The notes beneath the pieces were generated by a model that was not told the DNA's origin, made no database searches, and saw only the letters and a list, made by a program, of their open reading frames with translations. Position numbers and translations under genes: made by a program. DNA of 64,000 nucleotides from Vibrio sp. 99-8-1 (GTDB lineage: Bacteria; Pseudomonadota; Gammaproteobacteria; Enterobacterales; Vibrionaceae), in NCBI RefSeq assembly GCF_013114595.1, contig NZ_VTXE01000002.1:62001-126000 (forward strand). The letters are read 5' to 3'. The stretch's first letter is position 1, and every line of letters begins with the position of its first letter. Positions 53,229 through 62,931 of the stretch are shown piece after piece.

Positions 53229-54553
53229 CATGTTCACATCTTACCCCTCAGGCTGATGCGCCTGCTGTACCTGTCTCTATTGAAGACTTAGGTATTCCTG
53301 CGGTTGTTCTTGAAAATCTGGTTATAAAACATCTTTCTGCCTATCCTAAATCAAGCATTTTAGAGTTATCAGCTCAATTAGGCGTAGTTAGCCACATGGT
53401 TGAAAACATGGTGGCACAATTGCGCCAGCGCTCATGTGTAGAAGTGTATCAAGCGGAACTAAATTCAGGTTACTCCGATACGACTAAGAGCGGTAACGTC
53501 AGGTTTGCACTTTCAGAGCAAGGATTGGAAGAAGCAGATAATGCATTTAAAAAAGATGCTTATTTGGGGCCAATGCCAGTCTCTTTAACGCAGTATGAGA
53601 AATTGGTTGAATTGCAAGATGTTAGGGCGAACCTAGTCAAGCGTGGAGATGTTGACCGAGCACTGCAAGATGTTTATGGCTCAGAACGTTTGGCATCAGT
53701 ACTTGGTCCCGCCATTAATTCAGGAAGAGCGCTTTTACTGTATGGTCACGCAGGAACAGGGAAAAGTTATGTTGCTAGCCGTATACTAAATGCTCTAAAT
53801 ACCTCGGTGTACATTCCGTATGCTGTCTTTGCTGCCGGAAATATCATGCGCGTATTTTCACCCCAGCATCATCGCCCCATTCACGTCGCACCTAAAGAGC
53901 AGTCTGCCAACCTAAAAGAGCAGTACGATAAAAGGTGGGTGTTGTGTGAACGTCCTAATGTGCAAGTAGGCGGTGAGCTTACCATGGACATGTTAGAAGT
54001 TAATCACACTGAACACAGCAAAGTCTGGCTTGCGCCCCTACAAATGATGGCTAATAACGGAATATTTATTATCGATGATCTGGGGCGTCAACCAATGCCA
54101 GTTGATACCATTTTAAACCGTTGGATTGTACCGATGGAGTACAGTATCGATCATTTGGGTTTACCTAACGGACAGCAGGTAACGGTTCCATTTGTATTGA
54201 CCTTGGCTTTTTCCACTAACCTCAATCCGCAGAAAATAGCTGATCCCGCTTTTCTGCGTCGTTTGGGATATAAAATTCAGTTTTATGCACTTGAAGAGGC
54301 ACATTATCGGGAACTTTGGGAAACAGTGACCGATAAAATCAAAATGGATCTTCTTGATAGTGCTATGTCTACACTGTTTGAACTGCATAGAGAGTTTGAT
54401 GTTGGTCTCTACCCATGCTTGCCAAAAGATATTGCTGGCATTAGCAAAGACATTGTTATGTTTGAAGAGCTACAACCTGTTATAACGCCGGAAATTATGG
54501 CTAAAGCATGGGATCTCTATTTTACAGCAGATGAGCAAGGAGAAGCCTCATGA
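53225..54553 (+). CDS. AAA+ ATPase with N-terminal winged-helix region, embedded in the tad operon
   Basis: This is a 442-aa soluble protein. Residues ~17-110 look like a winged-helix domain (ILELSAQLGVVSHMVENMV, then RFALSEQGLEEAD). The AAA+ core has Walker A GHAGTGKS (174-181), Walker B FIIDDLG (281-287), a sensor-1 Asn in FSTNLNP (Asn332) and candidate arginine fingers in PAFLRRLGY (Arg345/346). It is not TadA or TadZ. I know similar AAA+ proteins beside Flp genes in other phyla, but no assigned function. It is coupled to rcpC by an ATGA overlap, so a role in pilus assembly or its control is likely. Confidence 0.85.
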   Translation: MTCSHLTPQADAPAVPVSIEDLGIPAVVLENLVIKHLSAYPKSSILELSAQLGVVSHMVENMVAQLRQRSCVEVYQAELNSGYSDTTKSGNVRFALSEQGLEEADNAFKKDAYLGPMPVSLTQYEKLVELQDVRANLVKRGDVDRALQDVYGSERLASVLGPAINSGRALLLYGHAGTGKSYVASRILNALNTSVYIPYAVFAAGNIMRVFSPQHHRPIHVAPKEQSANLKEQYDKRWVLCERPNVQVGGELTMDMLEVNHTEHSKVWLAPLQMMANNGIFIIDDLGRQPMPVDTILNRWIVPMEYSIDHLGLPNGQQVTVPFVLTLAFSTNLNPQKIADPAFLRRLGYKIQFYALEEAHYRELWETVTDKIKMDLLDSAMSTLFELHREFDVGLYPCLPKDIAGISKDIVMFEELQPVITPEIMAKAWDLYFTADEQGEAS

Positions 54554-55302
54554 GTAAAACTCAAGTGATTTTCTTACTTCTACTATCAATTGTATTTGGT
54601 TTGGCTGCGGTGTTTGTTGCTAGGCAGTGGATGGAAGAGCAGCAACAGCCTGAAGTCGAAGTAGAAAGGATTGAACGCCACCCAGTGGTTATTGCGGCAC
54701 AAAATATTCCGGCGGGTGTAGAGCTGAATGAAAACCATCTTACTACCAAGTTACTAGAAGTTGGGTGGCTATCTGACAATCATTACCGCTCGAAAGAAGA
54801 GTTAGTCGGAATGATAAGCAAAGATAATGTCTTTGCTGGTGAAATCATTAATGGGCTCAGAATGGCCGGTCCAGGAGAAGGGACCACTCTTGCATCTATG
54901 ATATCTAAAGATAAACGAGCGATTACGATTCGAGTTAATGACGTTATCGGTGTCGCGGGATTTCTCTTGCCCGGCAATAAGGTGGATATCTTAAACACCA
55001 TCAAATACAGCGATACCTATGTTAAAACCGCCACTATTTTAAAAGATGTCCGAGTATTAGCGGTGGACCAAACCGCAAGAACGGATGACAACAAGCCCGT
55101 TATTGTAAGGGCTGTTACTTTAGAGCTATCACCACTGCAAGCGGAGAAATTACTGTCTGAGAAAAATAAAGGCAGCATTCAGTTGGCATTGAGAAATCCT
55201 AAAACGATAGAAAAAAAAGTGGTTCGCAAAAAGTACATTCCAAGACCAACCGTTACCATCATCAAAGGCTCACAAACCTCCAAAGTGAGTGTTAAGGATT
55301 GA
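54550..55302 (+). CDS. rcpC: Flp pilus assembly protein RcpC/CpaB
   Basis: This is a 250-aa periplasmic protein anchored by an N-terminal helix (VIFLLLLSIVFGLAAVFVA). A SAF domain follows (VVIAAQNIPAGVELNENHL, ISKDNVFAGEIIN) and then the RcpC domain (SMISKDKRAITIRVNDVIGVAGFLLPGNKVD). It works with the secretin RcpA. It overlaps the AAA+ gene stop by four bases and runs straight into rcpA. Confidence 0.93.
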   Translation: MSKTQVIFLLLLSIVFGLAAVFVARQWMEEQQQPEVEVERIERHPVVIAAQNIPAGVELNENHLTTKLLEVGWLSDNHYRSKEELVGMISKDNVFAGEIINGLRMAGPGEGTTLASMISKDKRAITIRVNDVIGVAGFLLPGNKVDILNTIKYSDTYVKTATILKDVRVLAVDQTARTDDNKPVIVRAVTLELSPLQAEKLLSEKNKGSIQLALRNPKTIEKKVVRKKYIPRPTVTIIKGSQTSKVSVKD

Positions 55303-55313
55303 GGAACGAAACT

Positions 55314-56765
55314 ATGAAAAGAGTCATCGTTGTATTTAGCCTACTGATTTTCTCATGGTCTGTTATCGCAGCTCAGACAGGAAGAAGCATTAATGTTCCT
55401 CACCATAAATCAGTACAAATAAAGCTTCAGGGTAAAGCGGCTAAAGTTTCCTTAGGGGATCCTGAAGTTCTGGATATTGTTATTTTAAAATCTAGCGAGT
55501 TGTTTTTAATTGGCAAGAAGTTGGGCTCCACCAACCTAAGCGTATGGGATAGAAGTGGGAAGTTAATAGAAACACTTAATATTGAAGTTTCACATGACCT
55601 GAATAATCTCAAAGCAAAACTGTATGAGTTTCTTCCCGATGAAACGATAAAGGTGCACAGCTCAAAAAATAAACTGATACTGAGTGGCAAGATAAGCACC
55701 CAAGAGAAAATGAATTTGGCGCTAAAAATTGCTGAAACATACTCTGGAGGTTCAACCGCGGATAAAGATGTAAAAACACAGGTAAATAAATCCAGCATTA
55801 TCAACTTAATGAGTATAGGTGGTGCTCAGCAAGTGATGATAGAAGTGACGGTTGCTGAGGTTCAACGTAGCCTAACTAAGCGCTTTGAGTCTAACTTCAA
55901 TTATTTCCAGAAAAGTGGTGATTTTGGCATCGGCGGAGGTACGGTTGGCGGCAATTTCACCACCAATGGTTCTGTGGTCACTCCAGTTTTTGGTGTGCCA
56001 GGATATGAATCGACCGGTTTCTTAGCCTCTTTAGTTGATGGAAATACTCTGTTTACTCTTGCGTTGGATATTGCCAAAGAGAATGGTGTAGCGAAGGTGC
56101 TGGCTGAGCCAAACTTGACCACGTTAAGTGGTTCTAAAGCAGAATTCTTGGCTGGGGGAGAGTTCCCCATTCCTGTTCCTGATGAAGATGGTATTACCAT
56201 TGAGTATCGAGAGTTTGGTGTCGGGGTTAACTTTATACCTACGGTACTAAGCGATAAGAAAATCAATTTAAACCTCTCAGTTTCGGTTAGTGAACTCAGT
56301 ACTACCAATGCCGTTACTCTGTCTGGAGGTGATAGCAATGCCACTTATATCATTCCTGCTTTAACGGTTCGTAGCGCTTCATCCACACTAGAGCTGGCAG
56401 ATGGACAAACCATTGGTATTGCTGGGCTATTAAGTGAAAACTTGCGAGAAAAAGTAAGTAAAACACCCGGACTTGGTGATATCCCAGTATTAGGTCAGTT
56501 ATTCACTAGTAAGTCATTTGTATCGGGGGAGACCGAGTTGGTTATTTTAGTGACTCCACGGTTAGCGCGCTCTATTGACCGAAGCAAAGTGACTTTACCC
56601 ACCGATGGATTTGTGGCGCCATCAGACTGGGAGTTTTATCTGTTAGGGAAAAACTCACACTTCGAACGACAAAAGCAGCTTAACCAACCAGAAAAGGCAG
56701 AGTATCAAATGCCGATTTCTACTGAGCTGGGTGGTTCGGAAGGTAAGTTTGGGCATAGTTTATAG
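55314..56765 (+). CDS. rcpA: Flp pilus secretin RcpA/CpaC
   Basis: This is a 483-aa outer-membrane secretin through which the Flp pilus leaves the cell. A signal peptide ends near ...SVIAAQ. The N-terminal BON/N0-like domain has KVSLGDPEVLDIVILKSSELFLIG. The secretin core has the GGEFPIP motif and ends with TELVILVTPRLA. The ATG at 55314 follows GAGGAAC; the in-frame TTG at 55299 was rejected. Confidence 0.95.
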   Translation: MKRVIVVFSLLIFSWSVIAAQTGRSINVPHHKSVQIKLQGKAAKVSLGDPEVLDIVILKSSELFLIGKKLGSTNLSVWDRSGKLIETLNIEVSHDLNNLKAKLYEFLPDETIKVHSSKNKLILSGKISTQEKMNLALKIAETYSGGSTADKDVKTQVNKSSIINLMSIGGAQQVMIEVTVAEVQRSLTKRFESNFNYFQKSGDFGIGGGTVGGNFTTNGSVVTPVFGVPGYESTGFLASLVDGNTLFTLALDIAKENGVAKVLAEPNLTTLSGSKAEFLAGGEFPIPVPDEDGITIEYREFGVGVNFIPTVLSDKKINLNLSVSVSELSTTNAVTLSGGDSNATYIIPALTVRSASSTLELADGQTIGIAGLLSENLREKVSKTPGLGDIPVLGQLFTSKSFVSGETELVILVTPRLARSIDRSKVTLPTDGFVAPSDWEFYLLGKNSHFERQKQLNQPEKAEYQMPISTELGGSEGKFGHSL

Positions 56766-56776
56766 GGGAGTAGGTT

Positions 56777-57055
56777 ATGAGAATATCACTGTTCAATAAG
56801 GTATTGATTGGATTGGTTACCCTACTCGTTGTGGGGTGTGCTAAAGAACCCATGCCGTTAGGTCAGTCTGTGGCGCTTATTAAGCAAGAGCAGATCTATA
56901 ACCCTAACGCCTCATTAGAGAATAAAGATGTGATTCCTGAAGGAAGTGGAGAGCGAATGCAGGCGACTTTGGATCTTTACCATAAAGAGACGGCAAGTGA
57001 TGAGAATAAAACCATAAACACTCAAACCGTGTTAGCGATACCGCTGTCTAAGTAA
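56777..57055 (+). CDS. Small lipoprotein of the tad locus
   Basis: A 92-aa protein with a signal peptide and lipobox VVGC (Cys21), followed by a short hydrophilic domain. The +2 residue after Cys is Ala, so outer-membrane sorting is expected. It lies between the secretin and TadG genes. The position suggests a pilotin or RcpB-like partner of the secretin. I recognise no named family. Confidence 0.75.
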   Translation: MRISLFNKVLIGLVTLLVVGCAKEPMPLGQSVALIKQEQIYNPNASLENKDVIPEGSGERMQATLDLYHKETASDENKTINTQTVLAIPLSK

Positions 57056-57125
57056 TGCTCACGGTTTAGTTAGTATTCGTTATCGAGTTAATAATTATTA
57101 GAGCAAGTGGTTAAGGTGAAATGAA

Positions 57126-58343
57126 ATGGATAGATATGTAACCAAAACCCCGTCTCCTTATCGGCGTCAGCGAGGGCTGGTGTTAGTATTGGTGACATTA
57201 GGGATGATAGTTTTGGTTGGTTTTGCTGCTTTAGCCATTGATATTAATCATGCGTTACTTAACCGCTCTCGACTGCAAAATGCGGTTGATGCGGCAGCGT
57301 TAGCGGCCGCTTCTATCGCGGACGAGCTTGATGATACTGTTAAAGCAACCGCTGCCGCCAAAGAAACCCTAACCACGATAGCGGGTGCGAGCGGAAATGG
57401 TGAGCTGGATTTCTCGCAAGGCACCTATAGCTTTACTTATACCAATGATCCGGAAGTATTTCCCGATCCTTCTTTTTCTTTATCCGAAGATATCTATGTT
57501 CGGGTCGCAGTAAGCCAATACACTCTGACCAGTTATTTCTTGCAAGTTTTTGGAATTAATAAGCAAGTCAGTGCGAGTGCCGTTGCAGGCCCTAGTGCGG
57601 CAAGCAGCAATATATGTAATGTTGTCCCGATGGCCGTTTGTAACAACGGTGGTTCATCTAATGATGGTTGGGGCTACGGTTCTGGTTCCGTTGTAGCTCT
57701 AAAACTGCCGGATAGTACATCTAGTCCCATGGGGCCGGGTAACTATCAGTTGCTCGACTTTGGCTCTGGTGGCTCTGATGTTCGGGATTACTTAGCGGGT
57801 GGCTATGAAGGATGTGTTGATTTAAATGGTGATGTCTTGACTAAGCCTGGTAATACCGTGGGTCCTGTTGGTCAAGGCTTAAATACTCGTTTTGGTGATT
57901 ATTCGGCGGGATTAAATGCTGCCGATTTTCCTCCCGATATCTATTTAGGTGAACCCAGTCCTGCAATTTCAGTGAATAACAGTGGAGCGATTGTCAATCC
58001 AAGTGGCTGGGGCGCGGCGGATTATGAAGCAGGGCGAGCAGCGTGTATTGATGGCGGATCGTCTTCATGCGGCTCAAATCCAGCTAATGGTCGAAGAATG
58101 CTAGCGGTTCCAGTTATTGATTGTGCTAATCCTTCCGGAGGGGTGAACGATTTCCCAGTAGATGGCGTGGGTTGTTTTTTATTGCTGCAAAAAGCACCAA
58201 CAAATAACGGTGGCAAACAACATGTCTTTGGAGAGTTTTTAAGGGATTGTACCTCAGAAAACTCATATAACGATGGTTCTTCCACAACAGATGGGCCTTA
58301 CAAGATCGTTCTCTATGAAGACCCATTAAATGAGGACTCTTAA
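57126..58343 (+). CDS. tadG: TadG-like minor pilus/adhesion protein
   Basis: This is a 405-aa protein. A hydrophobic N-terminal helix (GLVLVLVTLGMIVLVGFAAL) is followed by the TadG/Tad-like motif AIDINHALLNRSRLQNAVDAAALAAA. The remaining ~300 residues are Gly/Ser/Asp-rich, with paired Cys, and probably extracellular or periplasmic. TadG anchors or finishes Flp pili in other bacteria. AAGGTG lies before the ATG. Confidence 0.85.
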   Translation: MDRYVTKTPSPYRRQRGLVLVLVTLGMIVLVGFAALAIDINHALLNRSRLQNAVDAAALAAASIADELDDTVKATAAAKETLTTIAGASGNGELDFSQGTYSFTYTNDPEVFPDPSFSLSEDIYVRVAVSQYTLTSYFLQVFGINKQVSASAVAGPSAASSNICNVVPMAVCNNGGSSNDGWGYGSGSVVALKLPDSTSSPMGPGNYQLLDFGSGGSDVRDYLAGGYEGCVDLNGDVLTKPGNTVGPVGQGLNTRFGDYSAGLNAADFPPDIYLGEPSPAISVNNSGAIVNPSGWGAADYEAGRAACIDGGSSSCGSNPANGRRMLAVPVIDCANPSGGVNDFPVDGVGCFLLLQKAPTNNGGKQHVFGEFLRDCTSENSYNDGSSTTDGPYKIVLYEDPLNEDS

Positions 58344-58344
58344 T

Positions 58345-58770
58345 ATGTCGAATAGTAAGCATAAACAACAAGGTATTGCGGCTATTGAGTTCTTATGGTC
58401 GCTGCCTGTTTTGTTATTGATCATGGCCGGTATATTTGATTTTGGCCAAGCGTTCATTGATTACACGGTACTGAACAAAGCTGTACATGGCGGAGCAAGG
58501 TATGCGGTGCGAGGGGTCTCTAATACAGCCGATAGCATTGCTGATGAAAGTGAAATTAAAAATATGGTGGTGTACGGCAATACAAGTGGTACTGGTTCAG
58601 CCAAGTTGGATACGTTAACCCCTGCTTCTGTCACTGTGGCTGAGTCAGGTAACTATGTAACGGTGACCGGAGTATATCAATATATTCCCTTTTTCTCACC
58701 GTTACCATTCACCACTATTTCTCTTAATATTCCTTTAACGACCTCTATGGTTATGAGGTCAAAACCATGA
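58345..58770 (+). CDS. tadE: TadE-like pseudopilin
   Basis: A 141-aa prepilin-like protein. The cleavage motif QQG-IAAIEF, with Glu at +5 after cleavage, is followed by a hydrophobic helix, the pattern of TadE processed by TadV. The ATG at 58345 begins two bases after the TadG stop, with GAGGA upstream; the ATG at 58330 was rejected. It overlaps tadF by four bases. Confidence 0.88.
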   Translation: MSNSKHKQQGIAAIEFLWSLPVLLLIMAGIFDFGQAFIDYTVLNKAVHGGARYAVRGVSNTADSIADESEIKNMVVYGNTSGTGSAKLDTLTPASVTVAESGNYVTVTGVYQYIPFFSPLPFTTISLNIPLTTSMVMRSKP

Positions 58771-59258
58771 TGTTGATAAATAGAAAAGGCCATCAAAAAG
58801 GCATTGCTATCGTGGAGTTCACTATTGTCGCATCGGTTTTATTGTTGGTGCTCTTTACCATTATGGATGCGGGCCGTTACATGTTTACCGCTCAAACGCT
58901 TAATGACATTACTCGAAAAGCCGCTCGTTTAGCGACGGTGTGTCAGGTTGGTGATGCAGATATTGCCACTATGCCGAGTATTGTCGAAATAGCTCCCAGT
59001 ACGTTTAGTGCTTCCAATCTAACTATTCAGTATTTAAATAACTCGGGCGGGATAGTGACGAATCCGGCATCAAATTATGCAGCAATTGCATCTGTACGAG
59101 CTACAGTTAGTAATGTGGGGTATCAATCTTTTTCATTATTTCCTCTGTTCACTTCTGGTGATGCGTTTGCAGATTTCGTTACGGAGGTGCCAGCAGAAAA
59201 TTTAGGGGTACTTAGAGAAACCAAAAATCGCACTGGCGATAAAAAGACCGACTGTTAG
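58767..59258 (+). CDS. tadF: TadF-like pseudopilin
   Basis: A 163-aa protein of the TadE/TadF group. HQKG-IAIVEF gives the prepilin cleavage site with Glu at +5, then a hydrophobic helix and the DAGRYMFTAQTLNDITRKAARLA segment conserved in TadE/F proteins. ATGATG overlaps the tadE stop. With TadE and TadG it supplies the minor pseudopilins. Confidence 0.88.
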   Translation: MMLINRKGHQKGIAIVEFTIVASVLLLVLFTIMDAGRYMFTAQTLNDITRKAARLATVCQVGDADIATMPSIVEIAPSTFSASNLTIQYLNNSGGIVTNPASNYAAIASVRATVSNVGYQSFSLFPLFTSGDAFADFVTEVPAENLGVLRETKNRTGDKKTDC

Positions 59259-59268
59259 GAGTACATCA

Positions 59269-60483
59269 ATGGGTGAAGCGGTAAAGCTATCAATCAATGG
59301 AGACAATAAGTTTACCTTAAAGGCAAACTTATCGATCTGGCTTGTTTATGCCACGGAGATGTTTCGTAACCATATGCAGGCAGAGTTAGCTCAGTGTCGC
59401 AATTTGAATGTGGAAGTCATCGCATTAACCTCTTTCACCGTAGATGGATTAGCATCTAAAAGTGAACCCGATATTGTCTATGTAGAAACAGGCGTTAATT
59501 GGGCAAAGAAAATTATAGATATACAAAATGAAGAGCCAGGTATGCAGGGACATGAGGCATCTTTGATTGTATTTGGTAACGAAGCGGACAATGGTGCCTT
59601 ACGAATCGCGTTGAGAATGGGGGCTTCGGATTTCTTTTCTGATAAAGCAACCATCAGCGAATTAATGCCGATGTTGAAGAAAACGGCTGAGGATAAGGTT
59701 GCAAGTCGGGATTTGGGTGACTTGATTCTGTTTATTAATACTAAGGGAGGCTCAGGCGCCACTACCATTGCACTGAATACAGCGGTAGAGTTGGCTCGTT
59801 ACCACTCTGATGAAGTATTGCTGGTGGATTTGGATCTGCAATTTAGTGTGGTACCTGAGTATTTAGATATTCGCCCTACCTACAGTATTGTCGATGCGAT
59901 TGATGCTTTACCTGAGTTAGATGAAGTCTCTTTAGGTTCCATGGTGAGTAAGCATAGTTCAGGGCTACACACTTTAAGTTTTTTTGAAGGTTCATCCGCA
60001 GAAAACTATAAACATGCTAAAAACTTCAGCCGTTTATTGCCCATATTACGACAACACTATGCCTATGTGGTGCTTGACCTTTCTAGAGGGATAGATAGTA
60101 CTTTTGCACCAATCGTCGCGCCGGCGACTCGTCTCTATCTGATTGCTCAACAAAATCTTATCTCCATTAAGCGAACCAATCAGTTGATCAACTCTCTCCA
60201 GTTTGACTATGGGCACCCAAAAGAAGATATCGAGGTGGTACTTAATCGGTTCGAAAAACGATTGCCTATTCGTCTTAAAGATATAGAAAATACCATTGCA
60301 GATGTCGCGCTTCATCTTGTTCCTAATGAGTATAAAGTCGCAGTTGAGTGCGCCAATCTTGGCCACCCTATTGTGATAACAAAAAAGAAGAGTGCTATTG
60401 CAAAATCCGTTGCTGAAATATCTCACCATATTTCTTCACCAGCCAAAGAAAGAAAGGGTTGGTTGTCACGGTTCTTTTCATAA
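59269..60483 (+). CDS. tadZ: Pilus localisation ATPase TadZ/CpaE
   Basis: TadZ places the Flp machine at the cell pole. The 404-aa protein has an N-terminal receiver-like domain (to ~145) lacking an obvious phosphorylation site. A MinD/ParA-type ATPase follows, with deviant Walker A KGGSGATT (159-166), where the second Lys is replaced by Ala as is usual in CpaE proteins, and the LLVDLDLQFS motif. GGAG precedes the ATG. Confidence 0.92.
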   Translation: MGEAVKLSINGDNKFTLKANLSIWLVYATEMFRNHMQAELAQCRNLNVEVIALTSFTVDGLASKSEPDIVYVETGVNWAKKIIDIQNEEPGMQGHEASLIVFGNEADNGALRIALRMGASDFFSDKATISELMPMLKKTAEDKVASRDLGDLILFINTKGGSGATTIALNTAVELARYHSDEVLLVDLDLQFSVVPEYLDIRPTYSIVDAIDALPELDEVSLGSMVSKHSSGLHTLSFFEGSSAENYKHAKNFSRLLPILRQHYAYVVLDLSRGIDSTFAPIVAPATRLYLIAQQNLISIKRTNQLINSLQFDYGHPKEDIEVVLNRFEKRLPIRLKDIENTIADVALHLVPNEYKVAVECANLGHPIVITKKKSAIAKSVAEISHHISSPAKERKGWLSRFFS

Positions 60484-60500
60484 CTGCTTAGGGGGAAGAG

Positions 60501-61955
60501 ATGTTTTTTAAAAGAAAAAATATCGGTTCAGAGTTTGACGATAAACTGCAACAAGCCAGTATAGAAGAGGCGAAAGAGCAGAAAAAAGAACTAGATGAAG
60601 CGAACTCTGGTGAAAGTGCTCTGGATAAAAAAATTCGTGAAAGAGAAGAAAAAGAGAAAGCGGTTGATGAAAGTCGAAAAATTATTGAGCAAGAGTTGGA
60701 TACCAAACACTACTTTCATAAGCGGTTATTAGAAACTCTAGATCTTGGTTTGTTGGCAAACTTAGATGAGCGACGTGCTAAGAATGACCTACATGAAGCC
60801 ATTGTTCAATTAATGTCTGGAGACAATACTCATCCATTAAGTGCTGAAGGGCGTAAGCGCATCATCAAACAGATTGAGGATGAAGTATTTGGTCTTGGAC
60901 CTCTGGAACCATTGTTAGCGGATTCAACGGTATCAGACATATTGGTTAATGGTGCGAAAAGTGTCTATGTGGAACGGTTTGGTAAGTTGGAGAGGACGCC
61001 TCACACCTTTTTAGACGATAGACATTTAAGAAACATTATAGACCGAATTGTAAGCCAAGTAGGCCGACGTATTGATGAATCATCACCTATGGTGGACGCC
61101 CGTTTGCTCGATGGTTCTCGTGTTAATGCCATCATCCCTCCTTTAGCGATCGATGGCCCTTCTGTTTCTATCCGTCGATTTGCAGTGGATAAATTGACAA
61201 TGGAAAACCTGCTGAGCTTTAACTCATTATCACCTGCTATGGCTCAGTTTGTTGAAGCTGCGGTTGAGGGAGAACTGAATGTACTGATTTCTGGTGGTAC
61301 TGGCTCAGGTAAAACGACCACTCTGAATATATTTTCCGGTTTTATTCCTAGCGATCAACGCATTATCACTATTGAAGACTCGGCAGAGCTGCAACTTCAA
61401 CAGCCGCATGTTATTCGGTTGGAGACTCGACCTGCAAATTTAGAAGGTAAAGGTGAAATTGGTCAGCGAGAGTTAGTTAAAAACTCATTACGTATGAGGC
61501 CGGATCGAATTGTACTTGGTGAGGTTCGCGGCAGTGAAGCGGTTGATATGTTGGCGGCAATGAATACCGGGCATGATGGTTCATTGGCGACAATACACGC
61601 CAATACCCCTCGTGATGCGCTAAGTCGGGTAGAGAACATGTTTTCAATGGCTGGTTGGAATATATCGACTAAAAACTTACGTGCACAAATTGCGTCGGCA
61701 ATTCATCTCGTTGTACAGATGGAACGCCAAGAGGACGGTAAGCGTAGAATGGTCAGCGTTCAAGAGATTAATGGCATGGAAGGGGAGATAATTACCATGT
61801 CAGAGATCTTTAAGTTCCAACGACAGGGTATGGATGAAGAGGGCGGTATTATCGGTAGTTATGTTGCCACCGGAATCGTTCCTGCCTGCCATGAGCATTT
61901 AAGGCAACGGGGCTTAAATCTACCGTTCGATATTTTTAATGATGTCGGTAAATAG
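60501..61955 (+). CDS. tadA: Flp pilus assembly ATPase TadA/CpaF
   Basis: This is a 484-aa secretion ATPase of the CpaF/VirB11 family that powers pilus assembly. Walker A GGTGSGKT is at 265-272. The Asp box is IEDSAEL, Walker [13 protein letters not shown], and the His box [15 protein letters not shown]. The N-terminal ~65 residues are a highly charged, probably coiled-coil stretch. It starts behind a GGGGGAAGAG ribosome-binding region and is followed directly by tadB. Confidence 0.97.
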   Translation: MFFKRKNIGSEFDDKLQQASIEEAKEQKKELDEANSGESALDKKIREREEKEKAVDESRKIIEQELDTKHYFHKRLLETLDLGLLANLDERRAKNDLHEAIVQLMSGDNTHPLSAEGRKRIIKQIEDEVFGLGPLEPLLADSTVSDILVNGAKSVYVERFGKLERTPHTFLDDRHLRNIIDRIVSQVGRRIDESSPMVDARLLDGSRVNAIIPPLAIDGPSVSIRRFAVDKLTMENLLSFNSLSPAMAQFVEAAVEGELNVLISGGTGSGKTTTLNIFSGFIPSDQRIITIEDSAELQLQQPHVIRLETRPANLEGKGEIGQRELVKNSLRMRPDRIVLGEVRGSEAVDMLAAMNTGHDGSLATIHANTPRDALSRVENMFSMAGWNISTKNLRAQIASAIHLVVQMERQEDGKRRMVSVQEINGMEGEIITMSEIFKFQRQGMDEEGGIIGSYVATGIVPACHEHLRQRGLNLPFDIFNDVGK

Positions 61956-61961
61956 GAGAAA

Positions 61962-62930
61962 ATGATGCAAGATACAACGCTCTTTCTATTATTGCTGTTT
62001 TTTTCCATTGTATTTATCTCGCAAGCATTGCTATTGCCTGCAGCAGGACAGAAAGCCAAACATAAGGAACTCGCGGCTCGCTTAAGAGAGTCGCAACAAG
62101 AGCTAGACGAAGAGAGTCGTTCCCTGCTTCAAGAGCAGTACCTTAAAGGGCTAACACCTTTTGAAAAGAAACTTGTTCAATGGTCTTTCTTTTCTGATTT
62201 AAAAAAACTGCTGGAGTTATCCGGTATTGGCTGGGGCTTAAGTAAAACGTTAGCAATGACATTACTTGTCAGTCTTATGGTGATGCTAATTCTTGCTTTA
62301 ATGGGACAACTATTGCTGCTTGTGTTGGGAGCTGGTGTCGCGGTATGGATCATGCTGTTTGTTTTTCTTAATAAGCGTATTTCGGCTCGACTCGCTAAAT
62401 TTGAAGAGCAGCTTCCAGAAGCATTGGATATTATTCGTCGAGTTTTGCAAGCGGGTCAGCCGCTGAATCAAGCATTTAATGAAGTCGGGATGGAAATGCC
62501 ACCGCCAATCGGGGTTGAGTTTAAGAACACCTTTAATCTACTTAATTATGGTTATGATCTACGTTTGGCTATTTTGCAGATGGCAGATAGAACTCCTACG
62601 GTTTCTATGTTGGCTTTTTCAAGTGCGGTGTTATTACAGAAAGAGACTGGGGGGAACTTGAGTGAAAACCTGCAGAAAGTCTCCGATGTGTTACGAGGCA
62701 GGTTTAAGTTAGCGCGTAAAATTAAAACCTTGTCAGCGGAAGCGAGAATGTCAGCTTGGATATTAACGCTATCACCTTTTGCTCTGTATTTGGGGTTGCG
62801 GATTATTAACCCGGGCTATGTAGCACCGTTACATGAAGAGCCTATCGGGCTACAAATGGTAACCGGAGGTATTGTGCTGCTGTTTTTGGGTTCGCTCTGG
62901 ATTCGAAAAATAATCAATATAGGAGTGTAA
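61962..62930 (+). CDS. tadB: Flp pilus platform protein TadB
   Basis: A 322-aa inner-membrane protein of the GspF/TadB family. One hydrophobic segment is at the N-terminus, a central pair near residues 90-130 and a C-terminal pair. The T2SSF domain is seen as FEEQLPEALDIIRRVLQAGQPLNQAFNEVG. With TadC it forms the assembly platform that TadA drives. It starts six bases after tadA. Confidence 0.94.
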   Translation: MMQDTTLFLLLLFFSIVFISQALLLPAAGQKAKHKELAARLRESQQELDEESRSLLQEQYLKGLTPFEKKLVQWSFFSDLKKLLELSGIGWGLSKTLAMTLLVSLMVMLILALMGQLLLLVLGAGVAVWIMLFVFLNKRISARLAKFEEQLPEALDIIRRVLQAGQPLNQAFNEVGMEMPPPIGVEFKNTFNLLNYGYDLRLAILQMADRTPTVSMLAFSSAVLLQKETGGNLSENLQKVSDVLRGRFKLARKIKTLSAEARMSAWILTLSPFALYLGLRIINPGYVAPLHEEPIGLQMVTGGIVLLFLGSLWIRKIINIGV

Positions 62931-62931
62931 A

